Assembly (NCBI GenBank): GCA_017509045.1
Contig: JAFWQP010000023.1
Span: 1-44,836 of the forward strand
Length of the DNA stretch: 44,836 bases
Origin: Bacteroidales bacterium
GTDB taxonomy: Bacteria; Bacteroidota; Bacteroidia; Bacteroidales; P3
Reading direction: 5' to 3'
This document shows, piece after piece, positions 1 through 8,261 of this stretch. Made by a program: the position numbers and the translations under genes. How positions within the stretch are numbered: position 1 is the first letter of the stretch; every line of letters begins with the position of its first letter. The notes beneath the pieces are model-generated. The model was not told the origin of the DNA and did not search any database. It saw only the letters and a program-made list of their open reading frames with translations.

Positions 1-225
1 CAGCTCCACATGTTTGACGTTCGCCCGGGAATTACCGGCTGGGCCCAGATCAACGGCCGCAAAGCCGTTGAATGGCACAAACGGATCGAGCTGAACAACT
101 GGTACGTCGATCACCTCTCTTTCCCTCTGGACTGCAAAATCCTGTTTACCACGGTTTATAAAGTCCTGTCACGGGCGGACAATGTCAACAAAGGATCCAC
201 GGTGAAATCTGACGCACCTGGATAA
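1..225 (+). CDS. Sugar-phosphate transferase, C-terminal fragment (cut by window edge)
   Basis: The reading frame is open from base 1 and ends with TAA at 223-225, so only the last 74 residues are seen. It carries the hallmark DVRPGITGWAQINGR of the bacterial sugar transferase family (WcaJ/PglC type, polyprenol-phosphate hexose-1-phosphate transferases), followed by the usual WxxRIELNxWYVDxxS segment. These membrane enzymes start capsule, O-antigen or glycan synthesis by loading the first sugar phosphate onto undecaprenyl phosphate. The fragment holds the soluble C-terminal part; the membrane helix and catalytic Asp-Glu lie upstream, outside the window. The last residues after VLSRADN show no family similarity I can recall and abut a repeat, so the natural 3' end may have been altered. 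The sugar specificity cannot be told. Confidence 0.88.
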   Translation, partial: QLHMFDVRPGITGWAQINGRKAVEWHKRIELNNWYVDHLSFPLDCKILFTTVYKVLSRADNVNKGSTVKSDAPG

Positions 226-728
226 TTCTCAAATCTCAATTCTCCATTCTCAATTCTCTCCGCCCCCGTCCCCTCTTTAGAGGGGTGGTCGAAGACCGGG
301 GTATGTACATTCCCCATTCTCCATTCTCCATTCTCAATTCCCATAAACTCTTCCATCGTGGCGGCGATGCCGTTGGTGTAGAAGAACTCGCCCAGACCGT
401 TGAAATAGATTTTCTTCCAGAATGCCACCTGGCTGTCGTCCAATGTGCCGCACTCCACCCTGACGATGGGCGGGCAATAGCATTTCCAGTAGCTCACCAG
501 CTCGATCATGCCGATGTTGAACACCAGCTTGTCGAGGATGGCCATGGGCTGTTCGAAGTGGAGAAAACGTCGTGCGGGGATGAATGCTGTGGGCTGGAAA
601 CAGATGTCGCCAATACGAAACCTAAAAACGATGTGCAGTCCGTCGGGCTGCACATCGTATCCGTACTTCTCATAGACAAACTCGGGGAATGTCTGACGGA
701 AAGTGTCGTATTTTGTCTGGTTAGACAT
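156..728 (-). CDS. Truncated MurL-like epimerase (N-terminal part only), probably a pseudogene
   Basis: Residues 1-130 (bases 339-728) resemble the N-terminal domain of MurL, UDP-N-acetylmuramoyl-L-alanyl-L-glutamate epimerase: the FxPTAFIPARRFxxF, GMIELVSYWKCYCPP and FWKKIYFNGLGEFFYTNGI segments are typical of the Bacteroidota members as I remember them. The full family has about 400-450 residues with a GGKDS nucleotide loop and a CxxCPKC cluster near the end; both are absent. From residue about 131 the frame runs through a repeat (IENGEWRMGN, HPSKEG, IENGELRFEN) and then antisense through the sugar transferase gene. The conserved part therefore ends at the repeat and the remaining two thirds are gone. 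The MurL assignment rests on motif memory; the truncation is seen directly. The product is unlikely to be active. Confidence 0.62.
   Translation of the reverse strand: MSNQTKYDTFRQTFPEFVYEKYGYDVQPDGLHIVFRFRIGDICFQPTAFIPARRFLHFEQPMAILDKLVFNIGMIELVSYWKCYCPPIVRVECGTLDDSQVAFWKKIYFNGLGEFFYTNGIAATMEEFMGIENGEWRMGNVHTPVFDHPSKEGTGAERIENGELRFENYPGASDFTVDPLLTLSARDRTL
224..346. repeat. Composite repeat, copy 1 (at truncated MurL-like gene)
   Basis: Arms of the words AATTCTC/CCATTCTC flank a GC-rich core at 263-311. The core contains the hairpin CCCCTCT-TT-AGAGGGG (270-285) followed by GGTGGTCGAAGACCGGGGTA. The same core recurs at 34643-34689 in the same orientation and at 13916-13961 inverted, with only a few differences. 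Here it marks the point where the MurL-like reading frame loses its family similarity. Confidence 0.85.
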
Positions 729-731
729 CCA

Positions 732-2132
732 TTACTTCAACTTAAATTCGCTTACGCCAATCAAGTTGCCGTTGGCATAGAGGTTCACGCGGTAGATGCC
801 CGACTCGAGTTCCATCTCGTCGTCCTTGCTCCAGTTCATGTCAAACTGGCGGCTGTCGCCGGTGAACTCAAAGGCCTGCACAGTGGTGTAGGTGGTACGC
901 ACACCGTTGGCGTCGAACTTCTGCTCCACAGTGCCGTTGTGCAGCACCACGTTGGAGGGCGAAGTGATGGAGGCGTAGACGGTGATAGTGCCAGGCTCAA
1001 CCACGTTGTTGGCTAGCAGGTGGCCCTCGATGCGGAAGGCGTTGGTGGCAGAGGCGCGCGAAGTGGGACGGCCGGTGCCGTTGCTGAGGCGTTTCAACGG
1101 GGTGACGTTGATGTCGGCGGCGGAAAGCACCGATGCGCGGCTCACCTTGGCGGCCATTTTGGCATTCTCAACAGCCACATTCTCGGCGTTGCGCTTGATG
1201 GAGACAACCTCGTTGCGCAGGCTGTCGTTCTCGTTGCGCAGCACGATATTTTCGGCACGCAGACGCTCCAGCTCCTCGGTATACTCGTCGAGCTGAGCCT
1301 GCAGCTGGGCAAGCTTCTTGTTGATAGAGCCCTTGGTCTTGGCCACGTCGGTCTTGGTGTTGGCGGCGGCTTTCTCGGCTACGGCCTTAGCATTGCGGGC
1401 GTTCTCGTTCGCCTCGTTCACCAAGGCAATCTGGCTGGCAAGCTCCTCTTGCAGACGGGCTATCTCAGCCTGCTGGCTGGTCACCTGACCCTGCAGCAGG
1501 GCAATCTGTGCGGCGGCCTCGGCATTAACGGTGGTCTCAGGACGCTGGCCCAGCAGATAAGCCATGTGGGCTGTCAGCGAGTCGTTGATATTGGTCAGAG
1601 CCACCTTGTCGTTCGACAGGGCCACGATTCTGGCATCCTGCTCCTTCACCAAGCGGCGCAGGCGGGCGATGGTCTCCATGTCGCCAAAGCCCTCGGTGTT
1701 GCGCAGGGCGTCCAGCTCGGCGGTCTGTTGGTCGAGACGCTGCTGCAGATAGGCAATCTCAGCCTTTTTTGCCTCCAGCTGAGCGTTCAGTTTGCGCAGT
1801 TTGGCGTTGCTGACGCCCTTACTGCCCTTGCCAGTACTGCCAGACTTGGCGGTGGCGGGTTTCGAGCCGCAGTTGTTCAACTGGTCGATCAAGTTTTGAA
1901 TTTCGGCAGCCTGAGCCTGAATGGCGCTGTCCTTCTGTGCCAGTTGTTGCGAATACTCGTCGCAGCTCTGCTGCATTTCCTGATACTCCTTCATAATTTC
2001 GTCCAAACGGGTCTGCATTTCGTGCACCGTAGGGGCATTTTGAGAGCTCTGATTGCAAGAAATAAGGCAGCCTACTGTAAGAAAAGTAAGCGCTGCAACC
2101 ATCAAAAAAGATTTCTTTCTGCTTGTGTTCAT
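732..2132 (-). CDS. Coiled-coil lipoprotein of unknown function
   Basis: The protein has 466 residues from the ATG at 2132; an upstream TTG at 2189 would add 19 residues before the signal peptide and is unlikely. A lipoprotein signal (MNTSRKKSFLMVAALTF..., lipobox LISC followed by NQ) predicts export and lipidation, probably in the outer membrane. Residues about 30-330 are a nearly continuous Ala/Glu/Gln/Leu-rich coiled coil (for example QIALLQGQVTSQQAEIARLQ). The last 110 residues form a separate, probably beta-rich domain (EPGTITVYASITSP, ESGIYRVNLYANGNLIG). A similar pattern of lipoprotein, coiled coil and small beta domain is common in Bacteroidota, but I know no function. It stands alone, divergent from the outer-membrane protein gene at 2243. 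Confidence 0.85.
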   Translation of the reverse strand: MNTSRKKSFLMVAALTFLTVGCLISCNQSSQNAPTVHEMQTRLDEIMKEYQEMQQSCDEYSQQLAQKDSAIQAQAAEIQNLIDQLNNCGSKPATAKSGSTGKGSKGVSNAKLRKLNAQLEAKKAEIAYLQQRLDQQTAELDALRNTEGFGDMETIARLRRLVKEQDARIVALSNDKVALTNINDSLTAHMAYLLGQRPETTVNAEAAAQIALLQGQVTSQQAEIARLQEELASQIALVNEANENARNAKAVAEKAAANTKTDVAKTKGSINKKLAQLQAQLDEYTEELERLRAENIVLRNENDSLRNEVVSIKRNAENVAVENAKMAAKVSRASVLSAADINVTPLKRLSNGTGRPTSRASATNAFRIEGHLLANNVVEPGTITVYASITSPSNVVLHNGTVEQKFDANGVRTTYTTVQAFEFTGDSRQFDMNWSKDDEMELESGIYRVNLYANGNLIGVSEFKLK

Positions 2133-2193
2133 TGTATTTATGTATTTATTTCTATCTAATTTAAAAATTAGTTGTACTTTTGTAATCAAAATG

Positions 2194-2201
2194 CAAAGAT
2201 A
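2194..2201 (-). promoter_or_regulatory. Possible -7 promoter box (TATCTTTG) for the coiled-coil lipoprotein
   Basis: Read on the minus strand the bases give TATCTTTG, a match to the Bacteroidota -7 consensus TAnnTTTG, about 60 bp upstream of the ATG at 2132. No convincing -33 TTTG was found at the usual distance, so the call rests on one box. Confidence 0.4.
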
Positions 2202-2242
2202 AATCTTTTTTTTTGAATAGTAAATAAATTGACAAAAAAAAT

Positions 2243-3034
2243 ATGCGACGACCCGTTCTAACCCTCCTCACGCTCCTGTTTGCACTCCCCCTATGGGGTG
2301 CCGAGAGCGACAGCGCCACCCACACCTTCATCCACCTTCGGAGCGGTGTCGGCTATGGACTTTACCGCGACCTTGGCACCTTGCCAATCACCTACCGTGG
2401 GCTGCAACTGCACCCGGGCATCTCGCTCGAAATACAGCAGCCCCTTTGGCGCTACGAGGGGGCACTTCTCGTCGACGGTGGCGTGTATGGCATCAAGCCC
2501 AGTATCAACTACATCCAAGCCTACGGAGGCCACCCGCTGCTTGGCGTTCGAGTGTGGCGGAAAATGGCGCACCACAACCATCTTCACCTTTGGGCAGGAG
2601 GCTCTGCCGACAACCTGTTCGACATCCGCTACCAATCCTCTTTGGGCAACGCCTGTGCGGGGTTTGGCAACTATGCCCGTCTCAATCTCGAGGGCTGTCT
2701 GGAATATACTATAGGCAGCTGGCTCTTTTACGCTCAGCTACAGCTCAACGCCATCTCCCTCACCACTCGTCCCGGCTTTGCCTATATGGACAACTTCGAC
2801 CAGGATATCTCCAGCCCCACAGCCAACACCTTCGACCAATACCACACCTACCTCGCTTTAGCGGCGGGTGCTGCCACCGATGTGGGCGCCTCCCTGCTGC
2901 TCGCCACCGGTAACCGCATAGGCCTCTCCTACCATTGGAGCTACCTCTCGTCGCAGTCCTCCGATGCGTCTCCCCACCTCTTTCAGTATGCCCACCATGC
3001 GCTCCTATTCCACCTTGCGTTCAAAATCAAGTAA
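2243..3034 (+). CDS. Secreted protein, probable outer-membrane beta-barrel
   Basis: This 263-residue protein starts with a clear signal peptide (MRRPVLTLLTLLFALPLWGA). The mature part is rich in alternating aromatic and small residues in short strands (GVGYGLYRDLG, SWLFYAQLQLNAISL, NRIGLSYHWSYL) and ends with a hydrophobic strand, HALLFHLAFKIK; this is typical of a small outer-membrane barrel. The general look is that of Bacteroidales outer-membrane proteins, but I cannot assign a family. It is divergent from the lipoprotein at 732-2132 and lies 132 bp before the S41 peptidase gene on the same strand, so it could form a loose transcription unit with it. Confidence 0.75.
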   Translation: MRRPVLTLLTLLFALPLWGAESDSATHTFIHLRSGVGYGLYRDLGTLPITYRGLQLHPGISLEIQQPLWRYEGALLVDGGVYGIKPSINYIQAYGGHPLLGVRVWRKMAHHNHLHLWAGGSADNLFDIRYQSSLGNACAGFGNYARLNLEGCLEYTIGSWLFYAQLQLNAISLTTRPGFAYMDNFDQDISSPTANTFDQYHTYLALAAGAATDVGASLLLATGNRIGLSYHWSYLSSQSSDASPHLFQYAHHALLFHLAFKIK

Positions 3035-3166
3035 AAATGTTTGGGCGATTATAACGTTAAAGGTTAATAATGTTTTAAAGGAAAGCACGCCCTTTTAACT
3101 ATTCAACCATCAAGCGAAGCGAAACTGTCAACCCTATATCCAATCAAACAATCAAAAAACTCTCAA

Positions 3167-4216
3167 ATGAAACATTTCTCGATCCCTATCCTTCTAGCAA
3201 TAGCCATCTCCTTCGCATCGTGCGAACGGGCCTTGATTGCCGACGATATCTCCGCCAGCGCCACCAACACCTTCGACTACCTCTGGCAACGCTTCGACCA
3301 GCAGTATGCCCTCTTCGATGTGAAAGATGTAGACTGGCAGGCGGTATACGACAGCCTCCGTCCGCGTGTCTACAACGGCATGTCGCCCGACAGCCTCTTT
3401 GCCGTCTGTGCCACCATGCTGGGCACCCTCCGCGACGGCCACGTCAACCTATATGCGGGATTCGATGTTTCGCGAGCCGACTCGCTCTACTATCGTTTCT
3501 ATTCCCAAAGCGGTATCGACATCAACACCGTGCTTCTCCACTACCTAGGCATCGGCTACCACAGCACTGGCGGCATGGCTCACAACGGCCTCTGCCACGA
3601 CAGCGTCATCTACATCTATTATGGCTCCTTTAGCAACACAGTGTCGCCCTCCCTCTTTCGTCGCATCATCCAGTCCTACCCGCAGGCGCAAGGCATGGTG
3701 CTCGACATGCGTGGCAACGGTGGCGGCTCTCTCTCCAATGTAATCAACATCCTGAGTCTAATGCCCTCGCATGGACAGCAACTCTACAGCAGTCAAATCA
3801 AGGCGGGTCCCGCTCACGACCACTTCACCCCGTTGGTCGCAACTTATGCTCCCGACTGCTCTGCCGACACCACTCTCTTCACCCGTCCTGTAGTAGTGCT
3901 GGTCGACCGTGGCTGCTTCAGTGCCACCAGCGTCTTCGCCATCTGCACGCAGGCCTACGACAACATGTACCTTATGGGCGACACCACCAGCGGTGGTCTT
4001 GGCCTGCCCTCCATGGGCTACCTGCCCAACGGTTGGCGCTACCGCCTGCCCGTCACCCGCACCGTTGCTCTCGACGGCAACAACTACGAAAACGGTGTGC
4101 CGCCCGACATACCCCTTGCCTTCGACCTCCCACGGGCGCAAACCCTCGGTCGCGACAATCTGATCGACTCCGCCTGCGCCTACATATTGCACTCTTTAAA
4201 CGAAAGTAAATACTAA
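3167..4216 (+). CDS. S41 family peptidase-like lipoprotein
   Basis: The protein has 349 residues with a lipoprotein signal (SFASC at residues 15-19), so it should sit lipid-anchored in the envelope. An N-terminal helical domain (FDYLWQRFDQQYALFD...DWQAVYDSLRP, then MLGTLRDGHVNLYAG) matches the tail-specific protease/IRBP group of S41. The core has LDMRGNGGG (strand and oxyanion region) and VDRGCFSATSVFA, where the Ser before Ala-Thr is the expected nucleophile. In CtpA-type enzymes a Lys follows in a GxxTxGKG segment; here it reads GDTTSGGLG, so the general base may differ, as in many Bacteroidota relatives. No clear PDZ domain is visible. Substrate unknown. Confidence 0.85.
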   Translation: MKHFSIPILLAIAISFASCERALIADDISASATNTFDYLWQRFDQQYALFDVKDVDWQAVYDSLRPRVYNGMSPDSLFAVCATMLGTLRDGHVNLYAGFDVSRADSLYYRFYSQSGIDINTVLLHYLGIGYHSTGGMAHNGLCHDSVIYIYYGSFSNTVSPSLFRRIIQSYPQAQGMVLDMRGNGGGSLSNVINILSLMPSHGQQLYSSQIKAGPAHDHFTPLVATYAPDCSADTTLFTRPVVVLVDRGCFSATSVFAICTQAYDNMYLMGDTTSGGLGLPSMGYLPNGWRYRLPVTRTVALDGNNYENGVPPDIPLAFDLPRAQTLGRDNLIDSACAYILHSLNESKY

Positions 4217-4442
4217 TATCATTTTGCTGCACCCATTAAAGGTGGGTTCTATTAATTCAAAATTAGAAGGTAAAAATGGAAGTTAAAATGGACAATACTG
4301 TTGACAACCAATCATTTGTCCTATTTAACTTCCCATTTAACTTCCTATTTAACTCCATATTATTCAATTTATAGAAGTCCTCTAAAGTTAAACACTATAC
4401 TCTAAACTTTTAATTCTAAACTTTAAACTCAAAACTCTAATC
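4217..4442. repeat. Spacer of A/T-rich word repeats before the PPDK-like gene
   Basis: The spacer contains variants of ATTTAACTTCC (three near 4322-4354), their inverse around 4265-4290 (GAAGGTAAAAATGGAAGTTAAAATGG) and then the word CTAAACTTTAA repeated to within a few bases of the ATG at 4443. A weak hairpin ACCCA/TGGGT follows the S41 stop codon. No gene is visible. Confidence 0.6.
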
Positions 4443-7118
4443 ATGGAAATAGTATTCCGAGCCAGTTACCCCAACTACCACATGGTGCGCCGTTATGCGC
4501 TACAAGGTCCCGAAGTATTCAACCGCGATGTCGACGATGCCGAAAACACCCTCGAAGGCAACAAGCCCGGCACCGTCGTCTACTCCTACACCCCGGGAGG
4601 CGAACAACACGAGTTCCCCCCTCGCTGGTACGACATGTACCTACTGCTCAAAGCCCGAGGCGAAGAGAAAGAAAGCTACCTGCGACTTCTGCTCGCCGAG
4701 CACGATGGCACCGCCACCCCCGACCAGCTGCAGACACTTTCCAAGACCCGACAGCAGTTCCGCGAAACCATCATCCGCTATGTCGCAGACCATCCCATTC
4801 CCGACAACGACGAGCTGATAACCCCGCTCACCGACCGCCACTTCACCGACGACGAGATTAGCCACAAAGGTCGCATGTTGCTCGAGCTCACGCAAAACTG
4901 CTACCCTGTGCCCGACTTCGTCATACTCACCGCCCAGTGCTTCCAACACCCCGAACACCTCGAAGAGCGGCTACGCCAAGCCATATACTACCTCGAGGTG
5001 ATGACCAATCAAAAACTGGGGGATAGCGAACATCCGCTGGTTTTCGCCATCCGTTGCGCCATGCCGCAGTATATCCCCGGACTGATGCCCACCCTGCTCA
5101 ACGTCGGTGTCACCCGCACCGCCTATCAAGCCTTGTCACGCAAAGACTCACCCACCACCATGGCCAACCGCGTCTATCTCTCCACCCTCCACACCATTGC
5201 CGAGATGCTGGGCATCGAAAACAAATACGAGAAGTCCGACCTAGCCCTCACCGACACCGAGCAGCAGCAACGCATTGTCACCATGGAGGCCGCCATCCGC
5301 AATCACCCCCGTGGCGACGGCGACCGCCTGCTTACCGATGCCTTCTATCAGGTGCTCAAACTATTGGAGCATGTCCGCGACTTCTATATAGACAACCAAG
5401 ACCTCATCCTCACCTTCATGCAGGGGCGGCAGGCATTCCCCTCTTTCATTTTGCAACGCATGGTGTGGACTATCGGCAACAACGAGTCTTACCCAGGTGT
5501 GCTCTACAGCCGCCACAGCCGCACCGGCAAAGGTAGCCAGATAGAGAGCTATCGCAACATCTTTGGTGAGGAGATAATGACCGGCGACGTCACCTCTGAC
5601 GACCGCTCCTACACCAACCGCGAGGACATCAAGTCCGAGTTTCCCGCCGTATTCCACTTCCACCCCCTGCTCGCCAAGCTCGAGGAACGCTACCACTCGC
5701 CCGTCACCATCGAGTTTGCTGTCGAATCCCGTCCAAACCGTCTCAGCATGTTCTCTGTTTTGCAGCTCAACATGTCCGAACTCACAGGGCGTGCAGCCCT
5801 CATCTCTGCCATCGACCTTCTGCGTCAGGGACGTATCCAAAAACAGCACGTCATGGACATCATCAAGCCCTACCACCTGCGCCAGATAGTCTCCGCCGCC
5901 ATCGACGACCGCTCCCTCCGCAACCTTCAATACTTCGGCAGCGGCATCAGCGTGCTGCCCCGCACCGCCATCACCGCCGTGCTCTGCTTCAGTGCCAGCA
6001 AGGCACGCGAAATGGCAGCCAAAGGCTGTCAGGTGTGCCTCTGTCAGGAACGCTTTGTGCCTGAAGATACCATAGTCCTCAACGAAGTTCACGCCATCCT
6101 CAGCCTCAGCCCCGCCGCCATCCATGTCGTCACCGCCTGTCGCGGCTATGGCATACCCGCATTGGTCAACCTCAACAACTACGGCATCCGCGCTCTCCAG
6201 CGCGATGGCCAATATGTGCTGGTCAACAGCGAAGGACAAGAATTGCGAGAGCTCGACCATATCACCATCTCCAGCCACCGCCAGACCATCTTCAAGGGCG
6301 ACGCCGTCTTCAAGCCAGCCCGCTTCACCAAGTTCCTCCGTGGCGAGCCAGTCCAGCTGGCCCCCGACGAGGTGCAATTCTTCAACGACATGAAGAGTGC
6401 CTACGAAACCTTCCAAGAGATAGTCACCAACGAGCAAGCCTCCGTCATCGACGACCTCGACAAGCTGGCGCGTCTCATCCGTCTCGAGCTGCAAGACAAG
6501 CCCGAAGTTGCCAAAGGCATTGTCAACAATTGGTACAACTACCATTCCGACCAATACGTGCAGCAAGTGTTGCAGAGCAAGATGGGCTCCCATCAGGACC
6601 AGTCGCGAGTTTTCAACCTGTTGGGCAACACCCGCAAAGTGCATTTCTTCCAAACCGTATCGCAGCAGTGCCTCGACCAAGGGCTGTCGGGACTCCGTGC
6701 GGGTAGTTTCATGCTGGGGCGTTTCGTTTCCAAGCCTCTGCCCACCGCCGTATGGAACCGCCTCTCCGACCGTCAGGTGGCGTTCCTGCTCAACGAATAC
6801 GTCCTATACGAAAAATACCTCCATGTGCTGGAAGAAGTTGGCGAGATACGTTTGGCGCGAGCCCACAGCCGCATCGAGACCGAGGGAGTCGACAACATGT
6901 TCATCAGCAACTTCGAGCTGCACAACTTCATCCCCCTACTTTGTTCCACCCACGACTGGGACCTAGTGTCGCAAGCCCTAGAAAACATGGATCACCAAGA
7001 CAACACCCACATCCTTATAGAAAAACTCTCGCGTCCCCTCGACCAAATCTTCGACATAAACCAGAAATGGATAGCGGACGAAATAGAGAAATGCCGCAAC
7101 AACCCCAATCAATGCTAA
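4443..7118 (+). CDS. Pyruvate phosphate dikinase-like protein lacking the PEP/pyruvate barrel
   Basis: The protein has 891 residues. After about 135 residues of unknown type comes an ATP-grasp region like that of pyruvate phosphate dikinase: SHKGRMLLELTQN...VPDFVILT (141-163), FAIRCAMPQYIPGLMPTLLNVGV (201-223; Arg204 matches the Arg of VRSGA) and TIEFAVES...VLQLNMSELTGRAA (422-452; the Arg of the usual LQTR is Asn here). The phosphohistidine domain is recognisable at 500-575, and HVVTACRGYG aligns with HAAVVARGMG, placing the catalytic His at 561. The C-terminal TIM barrel that binds PEP or pyruvate is not recognisable; instead about 290 helix-rich residues follow. It may pass phosphate from ATP through His561 to an unknown acceptor, or act as a regulator. 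No partner gene is adjacent. Confidence 0.72.
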   Translation: MEIVFRASYPNYHMVRRYALQGPEVFNRDVDDAENTLEGNKPGTVVYSYTPGGEQHEFPPRWYDMYLLLKARGEEKESYLRLLLAEHDGTATPDQLQTLSKTRQQFRETIIRYVADHPIPDNDELITPLTDRHFTDDEISHKGRMLLELTQNCYPVPDFVILTAQCFQHPEHLEERLRQAIYYLEVMTNQKLGDSEHPLVFAIRCAMPQYIPGLMPTLLNVGVTRTAYQALSRKDSPTTMANRVYLSTLHTIAEMLGIENKYEKSDLALTDTEQQQRIVTMEAAIRNHPRGDGDRLLTDAFYQVLKLLEHVRDFYIDNQDLILTFMQGRQAFPSFILQRMVWTIGNNESYPGVLYSRHSRTGKGSQIESYRNIFGEEIMTGDVTSDDRSYTNREDIKSEFPAVFHFHPLLAKLEERYHSPVTIEFAVESRPNRLSMFSVLQLNMSELTGRAALISAIDLLRQGRIQKQHVMDIIKPYHLRQIVSAAIDDRSLRNLQYFGSGISVLPRTAITAVLCFSASKAREMAAKGCQVCLCQERFVPEDTIVLNEVHAILSLSPAAIHVVTACRGYGIPALVNLNNYGIRALQRDGQYVLVNSEGQELRELDHITISSHRQTIFKGDAVFKPARFTKFLRGEPVQLAPDEVQFFNDMKSAYETFQEIVTNEQASVIDDLDKLARLIRLELQDKPEVAKGIVNNWYNYHSDQYVQQVLQSKMGSHQDQSRVFNLLGNTRKVHFFQTVSQQCLDQGLSGLRAGSFMLGRFVSKPLPTAVWNRLSDRQVAFLLNEYVLYEKYLHVLEEVGEIRLARAHSRIETEGVDNMFISNFELHNFIPLLCSTHDWDLVSQALENMDHQDNTHILIEKLSRPLDQIFDINQKWIADEIEKCRNNPNQC

Positions 7119-7198
7119 ATAATTGAGATTTGAAAAACAGGGTACTTCCGACAAATAGATAAGTGATGACTCGGGGCTTTTTCATTCCGTTTTGAGTC

Positions 7199-7267
7199 CA
7201 CTCTGCCTCCACTCTTAGGAGCGAAGCCAGAGCGAAGGCAGAGCGAAGGCAGAGTGGAGGCAGAGTG
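7199..7267. repeat. Hairpin unit A with 16-bp stem and 11-bp tandem repeats in the loop
   Basis: CACTCTGCCTCCACTC (7199-7214) is the exact reverse complement of 7252-7267. The loop contains tandem copies of AGAGCGAAGGC. Downstream follows TATTATACCCAGAAAGCAC and AGGGTGCC, which recur in unit B. Confidence 0.8.
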
Positions 7268-7461
7268 TCTATTCTATTATACCCAGAAAGCACAAAAAGA
7301 GGGTGCCGATTTTGAAAAAAATCAATTTTGATTTCGTCTATTTCTGCTCAGAGAGCATCACAAAATTGGGTTTTTGATGGTCGTCAAAAGAGAAAACACG
7401 AGTAATATCTGAGCGGGAAATGGGTGTTTGAGCACAATGCCCTATGTTACATAATCCTGTA

Positions 7462-7720
7462 GGTAACAAAGTAACAAGTTAACAATTTTATTATTACCAA
7501 CTGATAATTAAATATGTTGCAATACCTATTTTATGAAACAGGTAACATCTTGGTAACATTTTGCCCTTTTTCTATGGGACTTTTCGTGTTGTTTCTATCG
7601 GCTCCTTACATCACCTCTCACGCCACGAAATGTTACCTCTTTTCAGCCTCAGGTAATATTTTAAAATGACACACGAGTTTGCTATTCAAATACTTGCATC
7701 TAAAATGTTACTTTGTTACC
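7462..7720. repeat. Nested GTAACA/TGTTAC inverted repeats
   Basis: GGTAACAAAGTAACA (7462-7476) is the exact reverse complement of 7706-7720. Further GGTAACAT words around 7540-7560 face ATGTTACC near 7629. Such spaced, symmetrical words could be binding sites of a DNA-binding protein or the remains of a mobile element; no protein candidate lies beside them. Confidence 0.65.
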
Positions 7721-7894
7721 TTGTTACTTCGTCTTTTTTTTGCAACAACACAAATAAAAGTAATAGGGGCATACATCGGGGTTTGCTTCTATTAAACAAT
7801 GTAATCAATAATCAAATCAGCCTTGCTTCCTAGTGGTGTGGAGGAATTATGATTCATCCGCTAAATGGATAGGTGAGGCTGTAGTCTATTTCAT

Positions 7895-8045
7895 CCCATT
7901 TTGAACACTCTTTGTCTCCACTCATAGGGGTTGAGGCAGAGCGAAGGCAGAGCGAAGGCAGAGCGAACCCAAAGCGAACCCAGAGTGGACGCAACCGTCT
8001 GCTAAAATTATACCAAAAAGAACAAAAATTAGGGTGCCACTTTTG
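7895..8045. repeat. Hairpin unit B, diverged copy of unit A
   Basis: It shares with unit A the order TTTTGA - GTCTCCACTC - (GGCAGAGCGAA)n - AGAGTGGA - AATTATACC - AGGGTGCC. Three perfect copies of GCAGAGCGAAG are followed by diverged ones (CCCAAAGCGAA). The stem is less perfect than in unit A. Confidence 0.7.
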
Positions 8046-8100
8046 AGAGAAAAAGGAATATAGAAACCGGCTATGGTAATTGCAAATTGGGTCATACTGT

Positions 8101-8261
8101 TGTCACCATTGTCATCTTGTCATCTTGTCATTAAGAAATTCGGAAATGGGGGGGGTAAAATAGCTAATATATTAATAAAGAAATAATTATATATTTATAT
8201 GGGCTTAAATGACAACCCACAATCCTTAATGACAAAATGACAAATGACAATTAATGACAAT
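8101..8261. repeat. Facing TGTCA and TGACA word clusters
   Basis: Four TGTCA words lie at 8101-8132 and five TGACA words at 8208-8261, about 75 A/T-rich bases apart, forming a loose inverted repeat. The spacing is irregular and there are no unique spacers, so this is not a CRISPR array. Confidence 0.6.

Noticed and set aside
1020..2159. Long plus-strand frame opposite the coiled-coil lipoprotein gene
   Set aside because: Antisense of a Gln/Ala/Glu-rich coiled coil gives stop-free Leu/Gly-rich frames; the minus strand has a lipobox and domain structure.
4225..4245. ACCCA/TGGGT hairpin as terminator after the S41 gene
   Set aside because: The stem is only five base pairs and is not followed by a T-run.
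5361..6680. 439-codon minus-strand frame within the PPDK-like gene
   Set aside because: It is the antisense of conserved dikinase motifs and has no recognisable family.
8101..8261. TGTCA/TGACA clusters as a CRISPR array
   Set aside because: The units are only 5 bp, irregularly spaced and in two orientations, with no unique spacers of constant length and no cas genes.
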